Shown here one piece after another: positions 18,202 to 26,172 of a stretch of 64,000 nt of DNA. The first letter of the stretch is position 1. The number at the start of each line of letters is the position of its first letter. The position numbers were made by a program, and so were the translations under genes. Under the pieces are notes generated by a model. The model was not told the DNA's origin. It was given only the letters and a program-made list of their open reading frames with translations, and did not search any database. This stretch comes from JBCCTX01 sp964468435 (GTDB taxonomy: Bacteria > Bacteroidota > Bacteroidia > J057): assembly GCA_964468435.1 (NCBI GenBank), contig CAYXVE010000015.1:1-64000 (forward strand), written 5' to 3'.

Positions 18202-20316
18202 TTGATTGTGGGAACAAAATGGCAAGTGCTGTCTTTGCTGGTTCTGTTGCAGTTTTCTAAGATTGTCTATACTCAAGATCTGGTAGATCTGGCCATTGAG
18301 GTTGATAAAAGAAGTGACTCGATCGTGGTATATTATGCTGATACTGCTTTGTTATATAAGTTGCTTGATAGAGAAATCATTACTGAAAAGGATACTGCTC
18401 AGTTGGCAGAAATGGCTCACTTTGTCAAAGATCCCTGGGACAACTATGATTTAGACCAATTTGACCTTGCATTAATTGATAGCCTTTGGAAGTATAAAAA
18501 CCTGGGCATCCCAGAACGTACCCGGGGCCTGGTGGATTCTGGTGCACCTGTGAATCCTTTTGGTACTGCTGCTGAAAATAGACAAGAATTATTTTATCCA
18601 GGCGACCTTTCAGATTTTGCTCCTGTCCCAAGTATTACTTCCCGTATCATAGAAGGGACTGCAGATTTTATCGCGGATAGATTTAAGAAAGAACTGGCAA
18701 TTACGTTTTTCGATAATTTTCGTGAAAGGGTAATTGCAGATTCATTATTCAGATTACTATTGCCGCAGACCAGTAATCTGCTGATCTATCAGGATATCAG
18801 CTTCTTTCTCAATATAGGTGAAACAGAACGTTCAGCATTTAGGAATGATCTGGAACATATGCTGGTCAATTTTGAGCGTTTTGTAAATACCAGTCCTAGG
18901 TATGCGAATCTTTCAGAAGATATACATTTCAGGGCATTTATGCTAGCTTTAAAAACCGTAGACTATTCTGTTAAGGGATATGGCATCAGCGAATTGCTAA
19001 GTATCTACCACTTACAGGAACAGCAGTACGAAGATCCTTTGGGGGTAGGCGTCAGATTGTTATACGTCTTTTTAGGATCCTTATCCAATGGAAATTTCCA
19101 GGATCTTCCTATGGTTTTCAGGAATGTCAATCGGCTATCTAGTACACGACAAAGGGCATATTTTGCGGCTATGGCCCTTCAAGATGACCTTCGGTTGATA
19201 GAAATATTGGAAATCGACGATGAAAGTATGGAGGACTACTGGGGCGAGGTAGATCAGTTACTCGAAGAGTTTCTCTTGTTGGCAGAAAATCTGAGAGATC
19301 AGCACCAAACACTCGTGAGTAAATCACGTGAAGGGCAACTGGATAATCAAGCAATGCTGGATTATGCCGTGTATGCATTTGATATTATTGACCTGGCTGC
19401 GAGATTTGCATATCTCAAAGCGCCGGAAAAGTATCAGAAATCGGAACTGTTTCAGACCGCTTTACCGGTTGCCCGTAAAACTATTCGCGTTTCACAAGCT
19501 ATTGATGAGGGCGATATCGGATTAGTACTGTTGAATGCATCTTCCATTGTAGCAGATTTGCTGGATTTGGGGACACCAGTTTCAGAAAGGCAAACGGCTG
19601 GGTATGTTGTTCGGGAAATTTTGTTGAAATATGGAAATTTTATGGTAAATGTCCTCAATGCCAGGAATTCCAAAGCGGTTGATCAGGCAATAGAGGCAGT
19701 GGCATTACCTCCTGGCGCTGCGAGAATAAAACGGCAGACCCTACAAAGCATTAGTCTTAATGCTTTTCCTGGAGGATATGGCGGAGTCGAGTGGCTGAGC
19801 AATAATGGAAAAACTACCTCTGCTGCTGGCAATCTGGGATTTACTGCACCTATAGGCTTATCTTTTAACTGGGGATTATCCAGAAAGCTTGAGGAAGCTC
19901 CCGTTCCTTACGGAACTTCGGGTGGTGGATTCTTGCTCTCTGATGCAAAGGATCACGAGATTGTTGTAGGATATGAACAAACTTATCTTAAAGATTCTAC
20001 CTGGAGAAGACTAACTGGACATTCTATTTCAATCTTTGTATCAGTTATAGACCTAGGGGCTGCTGTCAGCTACAGATTATCCAATGACCCTACAGAGGGA
20101 CTACCAGATGATATTACACTCAGGCAGATTGTTTCTCCCGGTGCTTTTATAGTGTATGGAATTAAAAATACTCCTATTTCGATTATAGGAGGTGTCCAGT
20201 ATACACCAGAGCTACGAGAAATCAGTCGGCGATCTATTACATTTAGCTCCAACACCCTGCGCGTATTCATTTCTTTGAATGTAGATATTCCCTTTATCAA
20301 TTTATACGTAAAGTAG
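18202..20316 (+). CDS. Uncharacterised large envelope protein
   Basis: I do not recognise this family. The 704-residue frame has no ATG near its start; TTG at 18202 or GTG at 18208 are the candidates, and both give a signal peptide ending near IVYTQ. Residues about 40-520 are rich in Leu, Asp and Glu and look helical. From about 525 the sequence becomes glycine- and beta-rich in alternating pattern (NLGFTAPIGLSFNWGLS, HSISIFVSVIDLGAAVSYRL), like strands of an outer-membrane protein. It lies nine bases after the LpoA-like lipoprotein gene and is probably co-transcribed, so a shared cell-envelope task is plausible. No enzymatic motif is visible. Confidence 0.75.
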   Translation: MIVGTKWQVLSLLVLLQFSKIVYTQDLVDLAIEVDKRSDSIVVYYADTALLYKLLDREIITEKDTAQLAEMAHFVKDPWDNYDLDQFDLALIDSLWKYKNLGIPERTRGLVDSGAPVNPFGTAAENRQELFYPGDLSDFAPVPSITSRIIEGTADFIADRFKKELAITFFDNFRERVIADSLFRLLLPQTSNLLIYQDISFFLNIGETERSAFRNDLEHMLVNFERFVNTSPRYANLSEDIHFRAFMLALKTVDYSVKGYGISELLSIYHLQEQQYEDPLGVGVRLLYVFLGSLSNGNFQDLPMVFRNVNRLSSTRQRAYFAAMALQDDLRLIEILEIDDESMEDYWGEVDQLLEEFLLLAENLRDQHQTLVSKSREGQLDNQAMLDYAVYAFDIIDLAARFAYLKAPEKYQKSELFQTALPVARKTIRVSQAIDEGDIGLVLLNASSIVADLLDLGTPVSERQTAGYVVREILLKYGNFMVNVLNARNSKAVDQAIEAVALPPGAARIKRQTLQSISLNAFPGGYGGVEWLSNNGKTTSAAGNLGFTAPIGLSFNWGLSRKLEEAPVPYGTSGGGFLLSDAKDHEIVVGYEQTYLKDSTWRRLTGHSISIFVSVIDLGAAVSYRLSNDPTEGLPDDITLRQIVSPGAFIVYGIKNTPISIIGGVQYTPELREISRRSITFSSNTLRVFISLNVDIPFINLYVK

Positions 20317-20445
20317 AGATATTAAGAATAAAAGATTTATCTCCATAGGCAATTGCTACGTAATATCGTTGAAACCCGAGCTGCTTATCGCTGAAAATAA
20401 GGGTAAAATGTGTGATTTTTTAAAAATTAGCGAAGCATTGTTAGA

Positions 20446-20489
20446 AAGTATAAAAAATATGAGGAAGTCTATTTTAGAGACCTCCTCAT
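20446..20489 (-). terminator. Hairpin terminator for the thioester-like surface protein gene
   Basis: A 12-base stem with one mismatch (20459-20470 with 20478-20489, ATGAGGA...TCCTCAT) is followed on the minus strand by ATTTTTTATAC. It sits just after the stop of the minus-strand gene ending at 20512 and between convergent genes. Confidence 0.65.
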
Positions 20490-20511
20490 GGTACTAATAA
20501 AAGAATGCTAC

Positions 20512-21813
20512 TTACTTTTTGATAAAGTGGCGGATGATCTGATCTCCATTGGGAAGATTAATTTGTATCACGTACCTACCGGATTTAAGTTGATTAATGT
20601 TGATGTTTTCCCTTTGAAATGTATTTTCATAAGTTCCAGTTTGTATAATATGACCATTTAGTGCCACGATTTTATATTGATATACTCCCTGGACATAGTT
20701 TGTGATGTTAAGGTGATTGGTTGCAGGGTTAGGGTAGATATTTACATCATGTACAACCTGGTCGAATTTAACTTCCAGGGTTTTGGAGTATTCGAAGGTT
20801 CCATCCAGATCAATTTGCTTGATTCTGTAGTACACACGTTCTGCCATCGTACTATAATCTGTGAAGATATAAGTGCTTATCTGATCAGTTGTACCATTTC
20901 CTGTTACCGTACCTATGGTTTTATAATCTTCTTGTGTGGTTTTCTTTTCTATTTCAAAGCGGTCATTGTTGATTTCCTGGGAAGTACTCCAGTCAATTCT
21001 TATGGAGGATGATCCGGTTTTTACTGCGTCTAATTTAAGCCATTCTACTGGAAGACTTCCATTGATACCGCTTATTCCGAACTCTGCTTGCATGTCAATT
21101 TCCGCTACTAAATCTTGCTTTCCATCATTTCTTAAAAATGCCAATGGAGTGAAGGATAGCCAAATTTTATCATCTACATTTTTTTTCCAATCATCAATGA
21201 TGTTTTTTACTTCCTGGCTCTTTTTTCTTCTGCCTTTGTTTACTTCAATGCCTTTCATATCATTAGGGTCAATGGAGAAATTACCACCATACATATCAAA
21301 GTCCTGATCGCATACAAGTTCCCAGATCATCATCTGCATGGCAACAGTATTTTTATTACTGTCAAAAAGATTGGGTACATTGTTCCATACTTTAGCGATC
21401 AGTAATTTTTCTGATTCTGTAATGATTCCATAAGTGTTTGGATCTATGGGTGCCTGTTGGGGGTGATTAATCAGGTCTGACTGATAGCTATTGCTATAAT
21501 AAGTAGGCCCATCTACATAAACATATTCTAACCTTTCATTGAGGGAACCCGACCACTCAACAGGTTCAATACAGAAAGTTGGTGCTGATTTTACCTTGCC
21601 ATCCTCTTCAATGTCGACCATGAAATATCCCTGTCCAGAATAAAATGATTCTCTGTAGTAACCTTCAGGGCCAGGTGATGTCCAATATACTGAGTAATTG
21701 GTACCTGGAAAATTTTTCATGGTGATATCAACATTTTGTGCAGTAAGGAAATTGCTTAATGCTGTGATAATGAGAATAAGCGAGAGGTTGGGTGTTGAGA
21801 ATAAAGCTTTCAT
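20512..21813 (-). CDS. Putative thioester-domain adhesin with T9SS sorting domain
   Basis: This 433-residue secreted protein has a signal peptide ending near FLTAQ. Residues about 40-230 resemble the thioester domain (TED) of Gram-positive surface adhesins: an aromatic-Cys site (TFCIEP, Cys81), and a downstream Gln in AMQMMIWELV (Gln160 with Trp164), the arrangement that forms an internal Cys-Gln thioester able to bond covalently to host or surface amines. A fibronectin/Ig-like segment follows (LDAVKTGSSSIRIDWST), and the last 77 residues (from VNIYPNPATN) are a T9SS type A sorting domain. The thioester call rests on motif order and spacing, not on an alignment. A minus-strand TAGTTTTG element lies about 77 bases upstream and a hairpin terminator lies downstream, so the gene is probably monocistronic. 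Confidence 0.6.
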   Translation of the reverse strand: MKALFSTPNLSLILIITALSNFLTAQNVDITMKNFPGTNYSVYWTSPGPEGYYRESFYSGQGYFMVDIEEDGKVKSAPTFCIEPVEWSGSLNERLEYVYVDGPTYYSNSYQSDLINHPQQAPIDPNTYGIITESEKLLIAKVWNNVPNLFDSNKNTVAMQMMIWELVCDQDFDMYGGNFSIDPNDMKGIEVNKGRRKKSQEVKNIIDDWKKNVDDKIWLSFTPLAFLRNDGKQDLVAEIDMQAEFGISGINGSLPVEWLKLDAVKTGSSSIRIDWSTSQEINNDRFEIEKKTTQEDYKTIGTVTGNGTTDQISTYIFTDYSTMAERVYYRIKQIDLDGTFEYSKTLEVKFDQVVHDVNIYPNPATNHLNITNYVQGVYQYKIVALNGHIIQTGTYENTFQRENININQLKSGRYVIQINLPNGDQIIRHFIKK

Positions 21814-21889
21814 AATTCTATCGTTTTTACACTTCTTTTGTTGAGTTTTCTTTTTAATTCAGGTTATAATCTTGTTTTAGATTATATCT

Positions 21890-21897
21890 CAAAACTA
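21890..21897 (-). promoter_or_regulatory. Bacteroidota -7 element upstream of the thioester-like gene
   Basis: The minus strand reads TAGTTTTG, an exact TAnnTTTG match, 77 bases upstream of the ATG at 21813. No TTG is visible about 19-20 bases further upstream, so the -33 element is missing or divergent. Confidence 0.35.
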
Positions 21898-22067
21898 CTA
21901 GTGTAATTTGCGATAGATGGATTATTTGGCTGGAGTAATACCCGTTGTCGTTCAGTGGAGAGATACACCGGATAAGTGATAGAGGGTAATCCACTCAATA
22001 ATGTAGACTTTTGAGTCTTTTCGATATATAGATAGTGCTAAGACAGAATTGCGATATAGGTTATTTA

Positions 22068-23255
22068 CTAAATAACTTCATCCAGAACTTCGAGAAGAAT
22101 GTTGATACCATAAAGCAGTTCTTCATGCGTTATGGTAAGTGGAGGGGCTATTCTCAACCCTCGTGGTTCACTGAGAAAACCTATGGTGATCAGGCCTTTT
22201 TCGAGAGCAGCTTTTTGCACTTTTAGGGTATCTTCGTGTGATGAAAGGATAAGCGCAAACAGAAGGCCTGTACCACGTAGTTCCTGAATAGCGGGATGTA
22301 CCAGATGTTGCCGCAGCAGTTGTTCTTTTTCAGGGATCGTATCTAATATGCGGGTATTCCTAAGTTTATTGAACAGGGCTATACCTGCAGCACAGCAAAC
22401 GGGATGTCCTCCAAAGGTGGTGATATGTCCTAGTGGCGGATTGTGCCTGATAACAGACATGATCTCCTGAGAGGTAATAAAAGCTCCAAGTGGCATACCG
22501 CCTCCAAGTGCTTTCGCCAGTATCAGTATATCTGGAATTACGTTGTATTTTTGATGTGCAAATAGTGATCCTGTTCTACCAAAGCCAGTCTGAATTTCAT
22601 CCATGATGAGGAGGGTATTGGTTGTGTCGCAGCGTTCTCTCACAGTTTCGAGATATCCTGGCCGAGGCAATATCACACCACCGGCACCCTGTATAGGTTC
22701 TATGATCACTGCTGCAGTATCTTCAGTGATGTATTGCAGGTCTTCTAAGTGATTGTAGCGGATGTGTTTAATATTGGGTAGCATAGGACCATACCCAACT
22801 TTGGCATCTGGATCACCACTTACGCTAAGTGCACCATGTGTACTGCCATGATATGCATGATGGAAAGCGATCAATTCTTCTTTTCCAGTATATTTTTTGG
22901 CAACCTTTAGCGCTCCCTCTACGGCCTCTGCTCCGCTATTGGTAAAATAGACATTGGTAAGATGATCATCAAGTTCCTCAGCCAGTGCATGTGCATACAT
23001 AACCTGTGGATTCATGACGCCTTCACCATAAACGATGGGATGTAAATATTTTCTGGTTTGATGCCAAATGGCCTGGATAATATCTGTATCACCATGACCT
23101 AGATTACTAACACATATACCACTGATAAAATCCAGATATGCTTTGCCCTTATTATCATATAAAAAGACACCTATCCCACTCTCAATCTCCAGGCCCATGG
23201 ACATATCAGATGTCTGAGCTATATGGTCATAAAACCATTGTCTGAGTTTGATCAT
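22068..23255 (-). CDS. Class III PLP-dependent aminotransferase (acetylornithine/ornithine type)
   Basis: This 395-residue cytoplasmic PLP enzyme moves an amino group between an omega-amine or amino acid and a 2-oxo acid. Visible are YFTNSGAEAVEGALKVAK (104-121), FHHAYHGSTHG (131-141), the PLP-binding acid in LLIMDEIQTGFGRTG (215-229), and the Schiff-base lysine Lys248 in AKALGGGMPLGAF. Acetylornithine, ornithine and 4-aminobutyrate aminotransferases all share these motifs, so the substrate is undecided; no arginine-synthesis gene is nearby. Its ATG overlaps the stop of the upstream cyclase/response-regulator gene (ATGA), which points to coupled translation. That pairing of a metabolic enzyme with a signalling protein is unusual. 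Confidence 0.85.
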   Translation of the reverse strand: MIKLRQWFYDHIAQTSDMSMGLEIESGIGVFLYDNKGKAYLDFISGICVSNLGHGDTDIIQAIWHQTRKYLHPIVYGEGVMNPQVMYAHALAEELDDHLTNVYFTNSGAEAVEGALKVAKKYTGKEELIAFHHAYHGSTHGALSVSGDPDAKVGYGPMLPNIKHIRYNHLEDLQYITEDTAAVIIEPIQGAGGVILPRPGYLETVRERCDTTNTLLIMDEIQTGFGRTGSLFAHQKYNVIPDILILAKALGGGMPLGAFITSQEIMSVIRHNPPLGHITTFGGHPVCCAAGIALFNKLRNTRILDTIPEKEQLLRQHLVHPAIQELRGTGLLFALILSSHEDTLKVQKAALEKGLITIGFLSEPRGLRIAPPLTITHEELLYGINILLEVLDEVI

Positions 23256-24349
23256 ACCATGATGGACTCAAGTTCGTGAACTCTGATTTTCTCCCGTTTT
23301 CCCTTTACCTCAATTGGGTCCCAGGTCCTGGCCTTGATCAGGTGTTTGACCTTATGGTATACCCTGTCGCTGATCAGAATAGAATTAGCTACTTCTTTGG
23401 TAAGACTTTCTATGCGCTTACCAGTATTTACTGTATCTCCGGTAAGTGAATAAGACATTTTATCTTCTGATCCCAGATTTCCTGCTACTACTTCACCACT
23501 ATTAATTCCTATGCCCATTTCTATAGCCTGACCCATCTTATCTTTGTATTTTTCATTCAACTCTTCCAATCTCTTTATCATTTCAAATGCACAGAAAACG
23601 GCATTGCGTTCATTTTCAATGGAAACTATTGGTACGCCAAAAGCCGCAAATATTTCATCTCCTACAAACTGATTAACCATGCCATTGTGCCGTTTGATTA
23701 CTTCCGTCATTATTGCATAGTAGTCGTTGAGAAAAGCTACAATTTCTTTGGGAGAAAGACTTTCACTCATCGGTGTGAAGCCCCTGATATCACAAAACAG
23801 CACAGTGGCCTCTCTCAACTCACCTTCAAATATCACATTTCCATCGTCTGCTTCAGATTCAGATATTTGCGTTACGATAGTTTCCGGGACATACTTTTTG
23901 AAATACTTGAGGATGCGTTCCTGTTGTATCACTTTGTTTTGTAACGAAATAACCAGATCCTTGTTTTTTTGTTGAAGGAAAAACAACTGACGTGCGTTTT
24001 CGATAGCCATACGCAATTCTGTTTCGTTCCAGGGCTTGGTAATGTATCTAAATACTCTGCCATTGTTGATCGCATCGATGATGGCTTCTACATCGCTAAA
24101 TCCTGTGAGAATCATTCTGATGGCATCGGGATACTTAGAGCGTATCTTTTCCAGAAACTGGACGCCCGTCATCTCAGGCATTCGTTGGTCGCTAATGATA
24201 AGATGTACACTATTTTTTTGTACAATCTCTATACCCTCAGCCCCGCTGGTAGCGGTCAGCACTTTGTAATCTCTACGGAAAGTCGCTTTGAAGGAAACCA
24301 GATTCTGGGCTTCATCATCGACATAGAGAATACAGAAATCTTTTTTCAT
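23252..24349 (-). CDS. Response regulator with class III adenylate/guanylate cyclase output domain
   Basis: From the ATG at 24349 (MKKDFCILYVDDE, the normal start of a receiver domain) the protein has 365 residues. The receiver domain (1-120) has acidic pocket DDE (11-13), phospho-acceptor Asp54 (SDQRMPEMTG) and Lys105 (TKPW). A coiled-coil linker (about 120-150) leads to a class III cyclase domain. Its metal-binding aspartates are Asp187 (FCDIRGFT) and Asp231 (VGDEIFAAFG), Lys297 and Thr306 (in TGDTVN) suggest ATP as substrate, and Asn308 and Arg312 are the transition-state residues. All key catalytic residues seem present, so it is probably an active phosphorylation-controlled adenylate cyclase. 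No histidine kinase is adjacent. A good promoter precedes it, and it is coupled to the aminotransferase downstream. Confidence 0.9.
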   Translation of the reverse strand: MKKDFCILYVDDEAQNLVSFKATFRRDYKVLTATSGAEGIEIVQKNSVHLIISDQRMPEMTGVQFLEKIRSKYPDAIRMILTGFSDVEAIIDAINNGRVFRYITKPWNETELRMAIENARQLFFLQQKNKDLVISLQNKVIQQERILKYFKKYVPETIVTQISESEADDGNVIFEGELREATVLFCDIRGFTPMSESLSPKEIVAFLNDYYAIMTEVIKRHNGMVNQFVGDEIFAAFGVPIVSIENERNAVFCAFEMIKRLEELNEKYKDKMGQAIEMGIGINSGEVVAGNLGSEDKMSYSLTGDTVNTGKRIESLTKEVANSILISDRVYHKVKHLIKARTWDPIEVKGKREKIRVHELESIMV

Positions 24350-24392
24350 ATAATATGGTAGAGGTAGGTAAATTAACATCACTTTCAATTTG

Positions 24393-24423
24393 CAAAACTA
24401 ACCTAAATACGCAACAACTACAA
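24393..24423 (-). promoter_or_regulatory. Predicted promoter of the cyclase-aminotransferase operon
   Basis: On the minus strand a TTG (24421-24423) is followed after 20 bases by TAGTTTTG (24393-24400), matching the Bacteroidota -33 / TAnnTTTG arrangement. The -7 element lies 43 bases upstream of the ATG at 24349. It shares the divergent intergenic space with the FAD oxidoreductase gene. Confidence 0.55.
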
Positions 24424-24434
24424 CAGGGTTTATC

Positions 24435-25577
24435 ATGTCAAAACTGAGTTATTGGGAGAGAATGAGCCTTGTAGGGGCTACTGAAGTGATGATTATCGGT
24501 GCAGGTATTACCGGACTGCAGTGTGCAATCAGGCTCAAGGAGCTACGGCCTTCGATGGACCTGCTCGTAGTAGAGCAATACCCTTTTTCGGGTGGTGCAA
24601 GCACAAGGAATGCTGGTTTTGCCTGTATTGGCAGCATGACTGAGTTGATCGATGACCTTAATCATCTCAGGGAAGAGGAGGTGTGGGATGTAGTGGCAAA
24701 AAGGTGGACGGGTCTTCAGAAACTAAAAGGTGTGTTGGGGGAACAAGTACTTGATTTTCGCACTTCAGGTGGATATGAGCTGTTTATGGAGCAGGATGTT
24801 AAAGCCTATAGGCAATGCCTTGATCATATGGAGTCTTTCAACCGATATATGCGCGATATTACAGGGGAAGAGCAAGTTTTCAGGCTCAGGGATGAGTGTT
24901 GGAAGGACTTGGGTTTTGCCGGTAGAGGCCATATCATCGAAAATAGGGTTGAAGGTCAGTTGAATCCGGGAAAAATGATGACTGCATTATTACGACAGGC
25001 CCATGGACTTGGAATAAGGACCATGTTTGGATGCAAGATAAAAGGCTGGAAACGGGAAACTCAACAATGGAGCGTATATACAGACCAGGAGTGGAGCATC
25101 AAAACACGTATATTGGTGGCTGCTACTAATGGGTTTACACGGAGATTGCTGCCTTCACTTGCCGTTATACCGGCCCGGAATCAGGTACTGGTATCCAAGC
25201 AAATTGAGGGTCTGAGGTGGGAGGGTACATTTCATTACGATAGGGGGTATGTCTATTTCAGAAATGTAGAGGGGCGACTGCTCATCGGGGGAGCCAGGCA
25301 TCTCGCATTTGAAGTAGAAGAAACCGACGAATATGGGGAAAACCCTACAATCATTAATTACCTGAAATCGTTCAGTAAAAGGTTTTTATTTCCTGGGAAA
25401 AAGCTTGAATGGGAATATTCCTGGAGTGGTATCCTGGGAACAGGCTCAAAGACTCCTATCCTGGAGTGGATAGAACCAGATTTGCTGGTAGCTGTCAGAT
25501 TAGGTGGGATGGGCATTGCAATGGGTACACAACTGGGTTGGGACGCAGCTGCCATGATTATGGAAAAGCTGACTTAA
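24435..25577 (+). CDS. FAD-dependent oxidoreductase, DAO family
   Basis: This 380-residue enzyme belongs to the D-amino acid oxidase / glycine oxidase superfamily. The dinucleotide-binding motif GAGITG is at 22-27, followed by the acid that binds the adenosine ribose (VVEQYP) and the flavin-contacting segment GGASTRNAGFACIGS. The C-terminal part has YVYFRNVEGRLLIGGARH and the closing FAD contact RLGGMGIAMGTQLG. The substrate is probably an amino acid or secondary amine and cannot be named. Its stop codon overlaps that of the convergent smpB gene in the four bases TTAA. It diverges from the cyclase-aminotransferase operon; whether they share regulation or nitrogen metabolism is unknown. Confidence 0.8.
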   Translation: MSKLSYWERMSLVGATEVMIIGAGITGLQCAIRLKELRPSMDLLVVEQYPFSGGASTRNAGFACIGSMTELIDDLNHLREEEVWDVVAKRWTGLQKLKGVLGEQVLDFRTSGGYELFMEQDVKAYRQCLDHMESFNRYMRDITGEEQVFRLRDECWKDLGFAGRGHIIENRVEGQLNPGKMMTALLRQAHGLGIRTMFGCKIKGWKRETQQWSVYTDQEWSIKTRILVAATNGFTRRLLPSLAVIPARNQVLVSKQIEGLRWEGTFHYDRGYVYFRNVEGRLLIGGARHLAFEVEETDEYGENPTIINYLKSFSKRFLFPGKKLEWEYSWSGILGTGSKTPILEWIEPDLLVAVRLGGMGIAMGTQLGWDAAAMIMEKLT

Positions 25578-26041
25578 TTGAAGTTTTTCATTGCCCGGCT
25601 AAGTTCCCGTTTGGTATTTTTTTCCTTAATATCTTCGCGTTTGTCATAAAGTTTCTTGCCCTTAGCCACAGCGATATCCATCTTGGCAAAATTGCGATCG
25701 TTAAAGTATATCTTTAGCGGTATTAGCGTTAGTCCCTGCTCTTCCAGGTTTTTTCTGATTTTGTGTATTTCTCTTTTCTTGAGCAGTAGTTTTCGTTCGC
25801 GATTAGGCTCGTGGTTACTGTATCCACCTTTATCATATTCGAGGATATTCATATTTTTGATGAATATTTCATCACCATTGATATAGCAGTATGCTTCCTG
25901 AAGACTGGCCTTGCCAGCCCTCAATGATTTTACCTCTGTCCCTTTCAAAACCATTCCGACTGAAAAGGTTTCCAGCAGATGATATTCAAACTTAGCTTTT
26001 CGGTTGGTTATAACTGTACTATTTCTTCCTTTTTCTGCCAT
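25574..26041 (-). CDS. smpB: SsrA-binding protein SmpB
   Basis: SmpB binds tmRNA and delivers it to stalled ribosomes for trans-translation. The 155-residue protein has the family blocks NRKAKFEYHLLETFSVGMVL, GTEVKSLRAGKASLQEAY, EIFIKNMNI, the basic RERKLLLKKREI segment and TLIPLKIYFN, then the basic C-terminal tail (KGKKLYDKREDIKEKNTKRE) that enters the decoding centre. The length is normal for Bacteroidota. Its last four bases overlap the end of the convergent FAD oxidoreductase gene. No tmRNA gene was recognised in the window. Confidence 0.95.
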   Translation of the reverse strand: MAEKGRNSTVITNRKAKFEYHLLETFSVGMVLKGTEVKSLRAGKASLQEAYCYINGDEIFIKNMNILEYDKGGYSNHEPNRERKLLLKKREIHKIRKNLEEQGLTLIPLKIYFNDRNFAKMDIAVAKGKKLYDKREDIKEKNTKRELSRAMKNFN

Positions 26042-26172
26042 CTTACCTGCTTATCCTCTGATTTAAACTTTAAAAGTAAGAACTTTTTTGATTAGTTTAC
26101 AACAAAACGCAATTACACACACCCTATTCTTATTATTTACGTATCTTCTGTTGAAGGTGTTAACAGGCCAGT

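Noticed and set aside
22068..23255. Assignment of the aminotransferase as argD
   Set aside because: The motifs are shared by acetylornithine, ornithine and 4-aminobutyrate enzymes and there is no arginine-synthesis context.
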